A stretch of 64,000 nt of DNA from an uncultured Chlorobiaceae bacterium. Its GTDB lineage: Bacteria; Bacteroidota; Chlorobiia; Chlorobiales; Chlorobiaceae. The translations under genes and the position numbers were made by a program. Where the stretch lies: contig CAIMPI010000042.1 of assembly GCA_903843305.1 (NCBI GenBank), positions 90,514 to 154,513 on the forward strand, given 5' to 3'. Positions 46,233-56,060 of this stretch are shown here, one piece after another; the first letter of the stretch is position 1, and each line of letters starts with the position of its first letter. The notes under the pieces are model-generated. The model did no database searches, had not been told where the DNA came from, and worked only from the letters and a program-made list of their open reading frames with translations.

Positions 46233-48089
46233 TTATTTGTTGCGATAGGATGCATACTCCTGAAGACTTTTAATCCCGAATTCCTGGTGTCGTATACAGT
46301 CTATAGCCTGTACCGATGCTTCTGCGGCCTCAATGGTAGTTACAAATGGAACATTGCTCAGTACCGATGCAGCGCCGATAGCCTCTTCGTCGTGGAGCGC
46401 TTTTTCGCCCCTTGGAGTGTTGATGACAAAGTTAATCTTGCCGTGTTTAATAATGTCAAAGATATTTGGGCGCCCCTCCTCTCCCACCTTAAAGACCTTT
46501 TTACATTCGATACTGTTCTTTGTCAGGAATTCGTATGTGCCAGCAGTAGCCACGAGATCGAAATCCATCCGGAAGAGTGCTTTTGCGATGTCGAGAATGC
46601 GCTGGTTTTTGTCTTGGTCGTTAACGCTGATAAAAACAGCTCCAGAGAGAGGAAGCTGCATGTTTGCTGCCTGGTAAGCTTTGGCGAATGCTTCAGGAAA
46701 CTCTTCGGCCAAGCTCATCGCTTCACCGGTCGAGCGCATTTCAGGGCCAAGATAGACACCTGATTTGACAAACTTCGAAAACGGGAAGACCGGTTCTTTG
46801 ATGGCCAGATGCTTCATACCAAGTTCGTCACAATCTTTCAGGTCATACTCCTTGCGCAGATCGCTGAGCTTTTCACCAAGCATTACCCGTGTAGCAATTT
46901 TTACGACTGGAATAGCCGTTGCTTTGCCGACAAAAGGGACGGTACGGCTTGCTCTCGGATTGACCTCAATAACATAGACACTTTCGTTCTGGACGGCATA
47001 CTGAATGTTCATCAACCCTACAACCTCAAGATTTGCTGCAAGTGTTCTTGTATATGCCTTCATGGTGGCAATAACATTCTTGCTGATGTTGTGATAGGGC
47101 AGGATTGAGGTTGAGTCACCGCTGTGTATACCTGCTGCTTCAACATGCTGCATGATACCGCTGATGACGCAGTCTGTGGTGTCGGCAATGGCATCAATGT
47201 CAAACTCTACAGCAGTTTCAAGAAAACGGTCTATCAGTAGAGGATATTTTTCGGTAATGAAGAGAGCCTGATCGATATACTCTTTGAGGGATTCGTCACT
47301 ATAGACAATTTTCATTGCCCGTCCCCCCAGAACGTAGCTTGGGCGGACGAGTGCCGGATAGCCTATTCGTCGGGTGATCTCTTTGGCTTCTTCAAAGCTT
47401 ATGGCAGTTCCGTATTCAGGATGAGGAATATCAAGCTGTTCAAGAAGTGCGCCGAATTTTTTTCGGTCTTCGGCAAGGTCAATTCCTTTTGATGAGGTAC
47501 CGAGAATGGTGACACCGGCATCATGCAATTTAGTCGAGAGCTTCAGTGGCGTCTGGCCTCCAAAACTGACAATAACACCGAGAGGCTTTTCGTGTTCTAT
47601 GATGCGAATGGTGTCTTCAAAGGTGAGAGGTTCAAAGTAGAGTTTGTCGGCAATATCGTAGTCTGTAGAAACGGTTTCAGGATTACAGTTGACCATAATG
47701 GTCTCATAACCAGCCTCTCTGAGAGCAAAAACTGCTTGGACACAACAGTAGTCAAACTCAATGCCCTGGCCGATACGGTTTGGCCCACCGCCAAGGATAA
47801 TTACCTTTTTCCGGCCAGAGGAGACTGATTCGTTTTCCTCTTCGTATGTCGAGTAATGGTAAGGTGTTTGTGCATCGAATTCTGCCGCGCAGGTATCGAC
47901 AGTTTTGAAGACGGATTCGACACCATAATATTTTCTTAGTGCCCGTATGGATGGTTCTGTAGTATTGAAAATATTGGCAAGTTGAAAGTCGGAAAATCCG
48001 TTCTGCTTAGCTTGAAGCAGCCGTTCTTCAGAGAATTTCCGGATAAGGTCAATAACCTCCTGTGTCAGGTCGGAAGCTTTAATGGTCAT
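46233..48089 (-). CDS. carB: Carbamoyl-phosphate synthase large chain, C-terminal half
   Basis: A 618-residue protein that covers only the second half of CarB. It starts in the oligomerisation domain (LIRKFSEERLLQAKQNGFSD), then the second ATP-grasp synthetase domain (VIILGGGPNRIGQGIEFDYCC, NCNPETVSTDYD, SFGGQTPLKLS, VRPSYVLGGRAM, EVNPRASRTVPFVGKATAIPV) and the allosteric MGS-like domain (LVATAGTYEFLTKN, FVINTPRGEKALHDEE). The N-terminal synthetase domain is not encoded upstream, where ribBA lies on the other strand; it must be a separate gene elsewhere. Split CarB occurs in several lineages. Confidence 0.93.
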   Translation of the reverse strand: MTIKASDLTQEVIDLIRKFSEERLLQAKQNGFSDFQLANIFNTTEPSIRALRKYYGVESVFKTVDTCAAEFDAQTPYHYSTYEEENESVSSGRKKVIILGGGPNRIGQGIEFDYCCVQAVFALREAGYETIMVNCNPETVSTDYDIADKLYFEPLTFEDTIRIIEHEKPLGVIVSFGGQTPLKLSTKLHDAGVTILGTSSKGIDLAEDRKKFGALLEQLDIPHPEYGTAISFEEAKEITRRIGYPALVRPSYVLGGRAMKIVYSDESLKEYIDQALFITEKYPLLIDRFLETAVEFDIDAIADTTDCVISGIMQHVEAAGIHSGDSTSILPYHNISKNVIATMKAYTRTLAANLEVVGLMNIQYAVQNESVYVIEVNPRASRTVPFVGKATAIPVVKIATRVMLGEKLSDLRKEYDLKDCDELGMKHLAIKEPVFPFSKFVKSGVYLGPEMRSTGEAMSLAEEFPEAFAKAYQAANMQLPLSGAVFISVNDQDKNQRILDIAKALFRMDFDLVATAGTYEFLTKNSIECKKVFKVGEEGRPNIFDIIKHGKINFVINTPRGEKALHDEEAIGAASVLSNVPFVTTIEAAEASVQAIDCIRHQEFGIKSLQEYASYRNK

Positions 48090-48318
48090 GCAATCTCGAT
48101 GGTTTTAAAGATGCTTCAGGAACGAGCTGTGTAAAGGTAACAATTCACCTCTTGATATGAAAACCGATGCATTATACAAAAATGCCCATGCTTCTCAAAG
48201 CTGCCGGTTATCCGTTAGAGTTCTTCTTTTTTTGACTATCTGAAAATGGAGCAGGATTTTTTTTACATTACGATCTGTTGGTGAACTATCTGGATTGAAA
48301 AAGGTGTAATAACTATGT

Positions 48319-49572
48319 ATGTATAAAAAGAGTTTTGATACTATAGACGCTGCTCTCGAAGATATCCGGCAGGGAAAGCTTGTCATTGTTATCGATGATG
48401 AAGACCGTGAGGATGAGGGTGATTTTATTGGTGCTGCAGAACTGGTTACCAACGAAATGATCAATTTTATCACAAGAGAAGCTCGTGGTCTTCTTTGTGT
48501 GGCAGTAACCATGGCGAGAGCAAAAGAGTTGCAGCTCGACCCGATGGTGCAGAGAAACACCTCTCAGCATGAAACCAACTTTACGGTTTCTGTCGATGCA
48601 ATTGCTGAAGGAGTTACAACAGGGATTTCTGTTTCTGATCGTACCATGACCATCAGGATGCTTGGAGATCCTTTTTCGAAAGCAGATGATTTTTCCCGTC
48701 CGGGTCATATTTTTCCGCTCCGAGCTATGGATGGTGGTGTGCTCAGGCGGGTGGGGCATACGGAAGCTGCGGTTGATCTTGCACGTCTTGCTGGTTGCAG
48801 TCCGGTTGGATTGCTCTGCGAAATACTTAATGATGACGGAAGTATGGCCCGACTTCCCGAACTGATCAAGCTGAAGGCGAAATTTGGCCTTAAGCTGATC
48901 ACGATCAAGGAACTTGTTGCCTATCAGATGCAGCGCAATAAACTCGTGAACCGGGCTGTTGAATCGAGATTGCCGACTGCTTATGGTGAGTTCCGGCTTA
49001 TTGCCTACGAATCATTCACCGACCAGCATAACCATATTGCATTTGTGAAAGGAGATGTTACCACTGATGAACCCGTTCTTGTGAGGGTTCACTCACAATG
49101 TGCCACTGGCGACACCTTTGCCTCGTTGCGCTGTGATTGTGGCAACCAGCTTGCCTCGGCTCTTACCATGATAGAAAAAGAGGGACGCGGAGTGTTGATT
49201 TATCTCATGCAGGAGGGACGTGGAATCGGTTTGATAAATAAGCTGAAAGCTTATAACCTTCAGGATGAGGGATTCGATACGGTTGAGGCCAATGAAAAGC
49301 TCGGTTTCAAGGCCGATCTTCGCGACTACGGTATCGGCGCCCAGATTCTGAAAGATCTGGGAGTGAGGAAAATGAGGCTCTTGACCAATAATCCCAAAAA
49401 AGTGGTTGGTCTTGAGGGTTATGGCCTTGAAATTGTCGAGAGGATATCACTTGAAATAGCCCCCAATCCGATGAATCAAAGTTATCTCGACACCAAACGC
49501 GATAAATTGGGCCATATGATTGGTTGTTCATGCGGAACTGAAAGTCGTTTTTTGGAAAAAAATAAATCCTAA
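48319..49572 (+). CDS. ribBA: 3,4-dihydroxy-2-butanone-4-phosphate synthase / GTP cyclohydrolase II
   Basis: Bifunctional riboflavin enzyme of 417 residues. The RibB half has [28 protein letters not shown] and [22 protein letters not shown]; the RibA half has [23 protein letters not shown] (zinc cysteines), [21 protein letters not shown] and [24 protein letters not shown]. No FMN riboswitch fold is evident upstream. Confidence 0.96.
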   Translation: MYKKSFDTIDAALEDIRQGKLVIVIDDEDREDEGDFIGAAELVTNEMINFITREARGLLCVAVTMARAKELQLDPMVQRNTSQHETNFTVSVDAIAEGVTTGISVSDRTMTIRMLGDPFSKADDFSRPGHIFPLRAMDGGVLRRVGHTEAAVDLARLAGCSPVGLLCEILNDDGSMARLPELIKLKAKFGLKLITIKELVAYQMQRNKLVNRAVESRLPTAYGEFRLIAYESFTDQHNHIAFVKGDVTTDEPVLVRVHSQCATGDTFASLRCDCGNQLASALTMIEKEGRGVLIYLMQEGRGIGLINKLKAYNLQDEGFDTVEANEKLGFKADLRDYGIGAQILKDLGVRKMRLLTNNPKKVVGLEGYGLEIVERISLEIAPNPMNQSYLDTKRDKLGHMIGCSCGTESRFLEKNKS

Positions 49573-49608
49573 CCCGTAAACTTCCGTCAGGAAAAGGAAT
49601 GCGAAACG

Positions 49609-50925
49609 ATGGATACTGATATCCTTCAGATACAGGATAAAGAGCTCTTTGATGCGATTGCCAGTGAAATGACGCGGCAGACCGAAACGCTTGAGCTTAT
49701 CGCGTCAGAAAATTTCACAAGTCGTGCAGTGATGCAGGCCTGTGGCTCTGTGATGACCAATAAATATGCCGAAGGCTATCCCGGCAAGCGCTATTACGGC
49801 GGCTGCGAATATGTCGATGTGGCTGAAAATCTGGCCCGTGATCGGGCTAAAAAATTGTTTGGTTGCGATTATGTTAATGTGCAGCCACACTCCGGTTCAA
49901 GTGCTAACATGGCAGTGCTGTTTTCCGTGTTGAAACCAGGCGATCGAATCATGGGACTTGACCTTTCCCATGGTGGGCACCTGACCCACGGTAGCTCAGT
50001 CAATTTTTCGGGCCAGATGTTCGAGGCCCACTCTTACGGTGTTGATCGCCAGACAGGGCGTATTGACATGAATAAAGTTGAGGAGCTTGCCCTGCAGGTA
50101 CGTCCGAAAATGATTATCTGCGGAGCTAGCGCCTATTCACAGGGCTTTGATGTGAAGGCGTTCAGGGTTATTGCCGATAAAGTCGGGGCATTTCTGATGG
50201 CTGATATAGCTCATCCTGCGGGCCTTATTGCTGCAGGTCTGCTGGGTGACCCTATGCCGCATTGTCATTTTGTAACCACCACCACACACAAAACCCTTCG
50301 CGGTCCGAGGGGTGGGATGATCATGATGGGTTCTGACTTTGAGAACCCTATGGGTATTACCATCAAGACCAAGAGCGGTTCACGACTGAAAATGATGTCG
50401 GAGGTGATGGATGCAGAAGTAATGCCGGGTATTCAGGGTGGTCCTCTCATGCATATTATTGCGGGCAAAGCCGTAGCTTTTGGTGAAGCATTACAGCCCT
50501 CATTCAAGGAATATGCTGCTCAGGTTATCAAAAACGCCTCCGTGATGGCTGAAAAGTTTCTGGATCTCGGTTACAATATTGTCAGCGGTGGTACCAAAAA
50601 CCATCTCATGCTGCTTGACCTGCGCAATAAGAGTGTTGCCGGCAAGATTGCCGAAAATCTGCTGCATGATGCTGGTATTACTGTAAACAAGAACATGGTT
50701 CCTTTTGACGACAAGTCCCCATTCGTTACTAGCGGCATCCGCATCGGCACGCCAGCGATGACCACACGCGGGATGAAAGAGGCAGAGAGTAAAACGATTG
50801 TGGAACTTATTGATCGGGTAATCTCTTCAGCCGAAAAGCCGGATATCAGCAATATTTGCCACGCAGTTCGCGATGAGATCAAGGCGCTTTGCCTGAGTCA
50901 TCCGATTGATGGATATAGCGTGTAA
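49609..50925 (+). CDS. glyA: Serine hydroxymethyltransferase
   Basis: Interconverts serine and glycine with tetrahydrofolate. The 438-residue protein has [61 protein letters not shown] and the PLP-lysine segment [15 protein letters not shown]. It lies 37 bases after ribBA in the same direction. Confidence 0.97.
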   Translation: MDTDILQIQDKELFDAIASEMTRQTETLELIASENFTSRAVMQACGSVMTNKYAEGYPGKRYYGGCEYVDVAENLARDRAKKLFGCDYVNVQPHSGSSANMAVLFSVLKPGDRIMGLDLSHGGHLTHGSSVNFSGQMFEAHSYGVDRQTGRIDMNKVEELALQVRPKMIICGASAYSQGFDVKAFRVIADKVGAFLMADIAHPAGLIAAGLLGDPMPHCHFVTTTTHKTLRGPRGGMIMMGSDFENPMGITIKTKSGSRLKMMSEVMDAEVMPGIQGGPLMHIIAGKAVAFGEALQPSFKEYAAQVIKNASVMAEKFLDLGYNIVSGGTKNHLMLLDLRNKSVAGKIAENLLHDAGITVNKNMVPFDDKSPFVTSGIRIGTPAMTTRGMKEAESKTIVELIDRVISSAEKPDISNICHAVRDEIKALCLSHPIDGYSV

Positions 50926-50930
50926 GAAAG

Positions 50931-50975
50931 AAACAGTTTTTTCCCCCCTGCCTTGGGTTGGGGGACTAACTGTTT
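50931..50975. terminator. Terminator between glyA and dnaG
   Basis: An imperfect hairpin: outer arms AAACAGTT and AACTGTTT, inner C5/G5 pairing. It starts just after the glyA stop and overlaps the dnaG stop, so it can serve both convergent genes. The T tracts are short. Confidence 0.6.
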
Positions 50976-52861
50976 TCGAGAATGCTGGTGATCATGCTTT
51001 TGAGTTCATGAGAGGTTTTCCTGATTTTTTTATCAAGGATGATCTTTTCCCTTGACAGTTCAATTTCCCGATCCGAGTTGTTTTCAATCCGGATTTTTTC
51101 GGTGAGTACATTTTTCTGATGAACAAGCGGTTCAAGAACAAGATTTTTGAACGCATCAAGGAACATGGTAAGGCACCGTTTAGCGTTATCTGCCTGAACG
51201 TCGGATTGTTCCAGCCATTTATTGCTGACCGGCGGGTCAATCAGCAAGCCAGATGCAAGATTCCGTGACTCAGGATTGCTGAATGAACTTATTTCAGATG
51301 CTATGTCAATCCGTATTTCAGGTTGGTCAGCAATGTCGTGGTAGCGTCGGATCAGATGTGCAAAAATCTCCTGTGCCACCCTGTGTGGTAACTCCAGCAT
51401 CTCTTCATGCGATGCAGCAAATTCCAGCACTGCATTTCCATAGCTGGTACTTTCCAGGAGCGCTTTCAGAAAGGTTTTTTCCAGTACGGAGAGGTTCGGC
51501 GCAGGCTTGCGTGGGGGCTGAACTTCCTGGCGGCTTTCGAGCGATAATCTCTTTTTTTCTGTTGCATTTTCTTCTCTGTCGAGCAACTCATGGAGAGCTT
51601 GCAGGCTGAGTGCAAGTTTTTTTGATAATTCCTGAAGATAAAGTTCCCGTCGGATTCGCTCAGGGCTGAGTGCAATGGTGTGTGCCATCGTTCTTATCGC
51701 TCTTGATTTCAGATCAGGCTGTCCAAAATCTCCTGATTCCGTGAAAAAACGGATTTGATAGTCCTGAAACGAGAGCATGTTTTTTTCAGCAAACTGGAAA
51801 AATTTCTCACGCCCTTCACGTCGTACAAAACTGTCGGGATCGTCTCCGGCAGGAAGTATGATGACATAAGGTGTGACGTTTTCAGAAAGAAGTATGTCGA
51901 TGCCGCTCATCATTGATTTTTGACCGGCCCTGTCAGCGTCATACATAAACAAGACACGCTTGGTGTAATTGTGAAGCGCTTTTGCTTGATAGCGTGTCAG
52001 TGATGTGCCGCATGATGCTACCGCATTGGTCATGCCTGCCTGGTGCAGCGCAAGCACATCCATGTACCCTTCAACAAGTATGGCAGTTTCCATGCGCCGT
52101 ATCTCATTTTTGGCAGCATGAAGTCCATAAAGGAGTTTTGATTTCTCAAACAACTTGCTTTCGGACGAATTCAGGTATTTCGGTGTCTGGTCGTCGTTCT
52201 GCAAGGTGCGTCCTCCAAAGCCGACAACCTGTCCTCCAACAGAAAAAATGGGAAAGATCACCCTGTTGCGGAAGGTGTCATAGCATGAGTTTTTCTGTTT
52301 GTTCTGCGTTATGAGTCCCAACTCAAGCAGACGTTCCTTTGCTATCCCGGCCCGTTTTGCCTCAGTGAAGAGATTGTCCCATGCATCTGGTGCATACCCA
52401 AGTCCGAAAGTCTGGATGGTTTTATCCGAGAGGGCTCGTTCGGTCGCAAGATAGGCCCGACCAGTTTTTCCGGCATCGCGTTCCAGAGTTTCATGATAAT
52501 ACCTTGCAGCCCAGCGGAGGGTTTCGGTCTGACTCTCTTCATTTGCAGATTTACGCTCCTTTTTTTGTGTGAATTGGCTGATATCGATACCAGTTCGTTT
52601 GGCAACCAGTTCTAGTGCCTCAATAAAAGGCACCTTTTCCATCTCCATGACAAAAGAGAAAACGTTGCCTCCCTTGCCCGTTGAAAAACATTTATAGAGC
52701 TGCTTGTCGGGCGAAACAATAAATGACGGTGTTTTCTCTATCGTAAAAGGAGAGAGCGCTTTATAGTTGCGTCCTGCAGGTTGAAGTGACACGTAATCAG
52801 AGATTATATCAACAATGTCTGCCGCTTGCCGGACTTCATCAATAGTCGCCGATGGGATCAT
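50966..52861 (-). CDS. dnaG: DNA primase with degenerate zinc finger
   Basis: Primase that makes RNA primers for replication. The 631-residue protein has the N-terminal CHC2-type domain, the TOPRIM core (ETAILVEGYMDVLALHQAGMTNAVASCG, VLFMYDADRAGQKSM) and a helicase-binding C-terminus. The zinc-finger region reads LSPFTIEKTPSF and YKCFSTGKGGNVFSF: of the four usual ligands C, H, C, C only C58 remains; S37, T40 and T61 replace the others. The spacing of the lost ligands matches the standard domain. GGAG lies 4 bases before the ATG at 52861; the frame is open 43 codons upstream. Confidence 0.95.
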   Translation of the reverse strand: MIPSATIDEVRQAADIVDIISDYVSLQPAGRNYKALSPFTIEKTPSFIVSPDKQLYKCFSTGKGGNVFSFVMEMEKVPFIEALELVAKRTGIDISQFTQKKERKSANEESQTETLRWAARYYHETLERDAGKTGRAYLATERALSDKTIQTFGLGYAPDAWDNLFTEAKRAGIAKERLLELGLITQNKQKNSCYDTFRNRVIFPIFSVGGQVVGFGGRTLQNDDQTPKYLNSSESKLFEKSKLLYGLHAAKNEIRRMETAILVEGYMDVLALHQAGMTNAVASCGTSLTRYQAKALHNYTKRVLFMYDADRAGQKSMMSGIDILLSENVTPYVIILPAGDDPDSFVRREGREKFFQFAEKNMLSFQDYQIRFFTESGDFGQPDLKSRAIRTMAHTIALSPERIRRELYLQELSKKLALSLQALHELLDREENATEKKRLSLESRQEVQPPRKPAPNLSVLEKTFLKALLESTSYGNAVLEFAASHEEMLELPHRVAQEIFAHLIRRYHDIADQPEIRIDIASEISSFSNPESRNLASGLLIDPPVSNKWLEQSDVQADNAKRCLTMFLDAFKNLVLEPLVHQKNVLTEKIRIENNSDREIELSREKIILDKKIRKTSHELKSMITSILENS

Positions 52862-53163
52862 GTGCTCCTTCTTTGTTTGTGATCTTGTTGTGGGAATACT
52901 TGTTTTTTTTACTTGAACAACGAATACTGCTAAAAAATAAGAAGCATATTTACTAAATTGGCAGCCAGATAGTATCGCTGTTGTTGCCATGTTAGGCGAT
53001 TGGCTCTCTGTTCAGACACTGTCAGATCCGGTTTTCAGGTCATTACATATACAAACAGAGGTGTCGCGGTTACTTGCATCCATGTGCTATATAGTATAGC
53101 AAATTACGGCGTGGTTCATAATGCTTCGTTTCCCTTCAGGTTATTCAAAACAATCAAGAGTCT

Positions 53164-53913
53164 ATGAAACAGGGTTTTTTCACCGGTCTGCTCATTGTTG
53201 TAACGTACGCGGTTTCTCTGGGCTTCTATGTATGGATGGGTACTACTCCCCCGGAGTCGATCTTTCATGCAATCTGGAAAGGAGGGCCGGTTGTCTCCGT
53301 TCTGATGGCGCTTATTCTGATGGTTGTAGCCTACACTGTCGAACGTATCATTGCCCTGAACAAGGCTTCGGGCAAGGGAAATATTCCGGAATTTGTGCGA
53401 AGCCTCAAGCAGGATATTGATAACGGATCAATTGATCAGGCTATTGCGAAATGTGACGACCATCAAAGTTCTCTTGCCGCAGTGCTTCGTGCCGTGCTTG
53501 ACCGATATAAAAAACTCTCTGATTATAATGTTACCGATCGGGAGAAAAAGGTAAGCGAGATGGAAAAGGCGGTTGAGGAGGCAACGGTCATGGAAATGCC
53601 GCTTTTGGAAAATAATCTGGTGGCAATTTCAACCATTGCATCAATATCCACGATGGTGGGACTTCTTGGAACTACACTCGGCATGATCCGCGCGTTCGCC
53701 GCAATGGCTACGAGCGGTGCCCCTGATGCAGTACAGCTCTCGCTCGGAATCTCTGAAGCACTTTTCAATACAGCACTTGGTATTTTTGGAGGCATTACGG
53801 GTATCGTTGCCTATAACGTGTTTACCAGTCGGGTTGACCATTTCAGCTACATGATTGATGAGGCAGCATTCTACATCATACAGACTCTTGGAACCGGTAA
53901 ATCGGATCGCTGA
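53164..53913 (+). CDS. exbB: MotA/TolQ/ExbB proton channel protein
   Basis: A 249-residue inner-membrane protein with an N-terminal helix, a second helix (VSVLMALILMVVAYTVERI) and the conserved C-terminal pair (LENNLVAISTIASISTMVGLLGTTLGMIRAF and ALFNTALGIFGGITGIVAYNVF). It uses the proton gradient to energise TonB. The stop overlaps the start of the next exbD gene (TGATG), so the four genes 53164-55803 form one operon. Confidence 0.93.
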   Translation: MKQGFFTGLLIVVTYAVSLGFYVWMGTTPPESIFHAIWKGGPVVSVLMALILMVVAYTVERIIALNKASGKGNIPEFVRSLKQDIDNGSIDQAIAKCDDHQSSLAAVLRAVLDRYKKLSDYNVTDREKKVSEMEKAVEEATVMEMPLLENNLVAISTIASISTMVGLLGTTLGMIRAFAAMATSGAPDAVQLSLGISEALFNTALGIFGGITGIVAYNVFTSRVDHFSYMIDEAAFYIIQTLGTGKSDR

Positions 53914-54446
53914 TGTCGAGAATCAAGGCTAAACGGGTAGGTTTCCGGATCGATATGACGCCAATGGTGGACGTTGCATTTCTTCTTTTGACCTTTTTCA
54001 TGTTGACGACCAAGTTTCGTCCGCCTGAAGTGGTGAAGATTGATCTTCCTTCATCTCATTCCCAGCTCAAACTTCCTGAATCGGATGTTTTGACTGTGAC
54101 GGTTAGCCGCGACAATACCTATTTTATGGGGGTATCTTCTCAGCAGTCACGCGAGAAAATTTTTAACGCTGTCGTGAAATCAAAACTTCAGGCAGCAGGT
54201 TTTTCTTCGGGAGCGGTTGCCGACTCCCTGAAACATTTCAAACTTGCCGAAAATTTTCGGGTTGAGCCAAGTGAACTCGACAAATTTGTCGTTATGGCAC
54301 GCTTTGCCAACCAGAAGCTCCGGCCGGTTATCAGGGCCGATGCTGATGCAGGATTTGAAGCGGTGAACCAGGTAATCAAGGTCTATAAAAAAGCAAACCT
54401 GCTCACCTTCAACCTGATTACCGTTCTTGAAAAGGAGGTTCGCTGA
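53913..54446 (+). CDS. exbD: Biopolymer transport protein ExbD, copy 1
   Basis: A 177-residue ExbD/TolR-type protein with the single N-terminal membrane helix [22 protein letters not shown] containing the essential Asp, and a periplasmic domain ending [21 protein letters not shown]. The following gene encodes a second ExbD. Confidence 0.92.
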   Translation: MSRIKAKRVGFRIDMTPMVDVAFLLLTFFMLTTKFRPPEVVKIDLPSSHSQLKLPESDVLTVTVSRDNTYFMGVSSQQSREKIFNAVVKSKLQAAGFSSGAVADSLKHFKLAENFRVEPSELDKFVVMARFANQKLRPVIRADADAGFEAVNQVIKVYKKANLLTFNLITVLEKEVR

Positions 54447-54448
54447 TT

Positions 54449-54964
54449 ATGGGTATTGTTGATTCTCCCGCTGGGCGACGCCATAAAAAAAAAGGAAGAC
54501 GGCAGTCAAAAAGGCTCGGGTTTCATCTTGACATGACACCCATGGTTGATGTGGCATTTCTTCTTCTGACCTTTTTTATGCTGACGACGACCTTTTCAAA
54601 ATCCAACACCATGGAGATCAATATTCCGCCGGAAAAAACCGAAGTAAGGGTTGCGGAAAACAATGTCCTGACGCTGAGGATTGCTGATGATGCGATGGCC
54701 TATTACTCTCTGGGTGAGGGCGTGCCAAGAAGAGTCCCCCTCTACGATACCCGCCAGTTGGCATTGAGTGGTCAGTTGCGCCAGCTTTTGAGACAGCAGA
54801 CCGCAGTAAACACGAAAATGGTAATTGTTGTCAAAATAAGTGAAAAAGCAAAGTATCGTCATCTTGTTGATATTATTGATGAGTTGAACCTCATGAAAAT
54901 AGACCGGTTCAGTCTTGATGATTATACTGAGCAGGATGCACTCGAAATACAAAGAGCGATTTAA
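54449..54964 (+). CDS. exbD: Biopolymer transport protein ExbD, copy 2
   Basis: A 171-residue ExbD with a basic start ([18 protein letters not shown]), the same [19 protein letters not shown] helix, and a different periplasmic part ([25 protein letters not shown]). It starts 2 bases after copy 1. Two consecutive exbD genes suggest a heteromeric ExbD dimer or two specialised forms; similar arrangements are known in Bacteroidota. Confidence 0.92.
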   Translation: MGIVDSPAGRRHKKKGRRQSKRLGFHLDMTPMVDVAFLLLTFFMLTTTFSKSNTMEINIPPEKTEVRVAENNVLTLRIADDAMAYYSLGEGVPRRVPLYDTRQLALSGQLRQLLRQQTAVNTKMVIVVKISEKAKYRHLVDIIDELNLMKIDRFSLDDYTEQDALEIQRAI

Positions 54965-54993
54965 GGCTGCAATCAGCAAAGGAGTTCCTTAAG

Positions 54994-55803
54994 GTGTCCT
55001 CAAAATTAAAAAAAATACATCAGGAAATATTTCGCAAAAAAGCCCTGTCATCATGGTCTTTCGGTGAACAGTTTCTTGATACCGACCGTTTGCGACAATT
55101 ACCTTATGGCAATCTTGTTTTAAGGCGTCAAGCTCATCTTTTTCTCACTCATGGGGTTCTTGTTGCCATTGCAATTCTTGGAGTTTTCTGGCTGGTTACA
55201 GCCAATTGGCAGAGACTTGTCTCATTGACCGGGTTATTTGGCAAGGATGAGAAACCAATGGTTGAGTGTTATGAAGTTGTTACCAGTGTGACGCAGCTTC
55301 CGCCACCACCGCCACTCAATATACCTGAACCCGTTCCGGTGACTCCTTCTTCCCCGGCAGTTCCGGTTCCACCGAGTGTTGGCAAAATTAAAAAGGTCAG
55401 TCAGGACGAAGTGCCTCCTGAACAGACTGTCGCGACGCAGAAAGAGCTGAAACAGGCTATCCAGACCCAAGGGTCGGGATCTGGCAGTGCGGCTTCAGGC
55501 GATGAAGTGCCGATGTTTGTGCCTTGCGAAAAAATGCCGGGTTTTCTGGAGCAGAAAAAACCAGTTTATCCTGAGATGGCAAGAATCGCAGGGATTACAG
55601 GAAAGGTATTTGTCAGTGTTCTCATCGCTGAAGATGGTCGACCTGTCAAGGCAAAGGTCATGAAACGTATCCCTGCCGACTGTGAAATGTTTGATGCTGT
55701 GGCCATCAAGTCCGTGATGGAATCGAAATACTATCCTGGCATTCAGAACGGCAGCCCGATCAAGGTATGGTTTACTGTGCCTATAAGGTTTCAGCTCGAT
55801 TAA
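54994..55803 (+). CDS. tonB: TonB energy transducer
   Basis: A 269-residue TonB: cytoplasmic tail, one membrane helix (FLTHGVLVAIAILGVFWLV), a proline-rich spacer (LPPPPPLNIPEPVPVTP) and the C-terminal domain with PVYPEMARIAGITGKVFVSVLI and YYPGIQNGSPIKVWFTVPIRFQL. The start is a GTG at 54994 after AGGAG. It overlaps the end of the convergent DUF3098 gene by 4 bases. Confidence 0.92.
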   Translation: MSSKLKKIHQEIFRKKALSSWSFGEQFLDTDRLRQLPYGNLVLRRQAHLFLTHGVLVAIAILGVFWLVTANWQRLVSLTGLFGKDEKPMVECYEVVTSVTQLPPPPPLNIPEPVPVTPSSPAVPVPPSVGKIKKVSQDEVPPEQTVATQKELKQAIQTQGSGSGSAASGDEVPMFVPCEKMPGFLEQKKPVYPEMARIAGITGKVFVSVLIAEDGRPVKAKVMKRIPADCEMFDAVAIKSVMESKYYPGIQNGSPIKVWFTVPIRFQLD

Positions 55804-56060
55804 CCCTTCAGCGTTTTTTGTGCTTTTGGCCGGTAGACTATCGCAAAGATAATCCAGACATAAGCCCCTACAAGGGTGACGGGACTGACAAAAAGGGCGA
55901 AAACGCCATCAACAGCCTTTTCCAGGTACATTCCCAAGAAGCTTCCTGCAATGACCAGAGCCCCAAGAGCAATCATGAGATAGTTGGTTGCTCCAAGGGG
56001 CATAATTGCTACTTGTTCAGCAGGCTTGTTCTGCTTCTTCTTCGGTAAAGATTTCATCAA
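55800..56060 (-). CDS. DUF3098-type small membrane protein
   Basis: An 86-residue protein with two membrane helices ([20 protein letters not shown] and [22 protein letters not shown]) preceded by a MPLGATNY motif, which fits DUF3098. It starts 44 bases inside the end of argD on the same strand, so its translation is probably coupled to argD. Function unknown. Confidence 0.7.
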   Translation of the reverse strand: MMKSLPKKKQNKPAEQVAIMPLGATNYLMIALGALVIAGSFLGMYLEKAVDGVFALFVSPVTLVGAYVWIIFAIVYRPKAQKTLKG

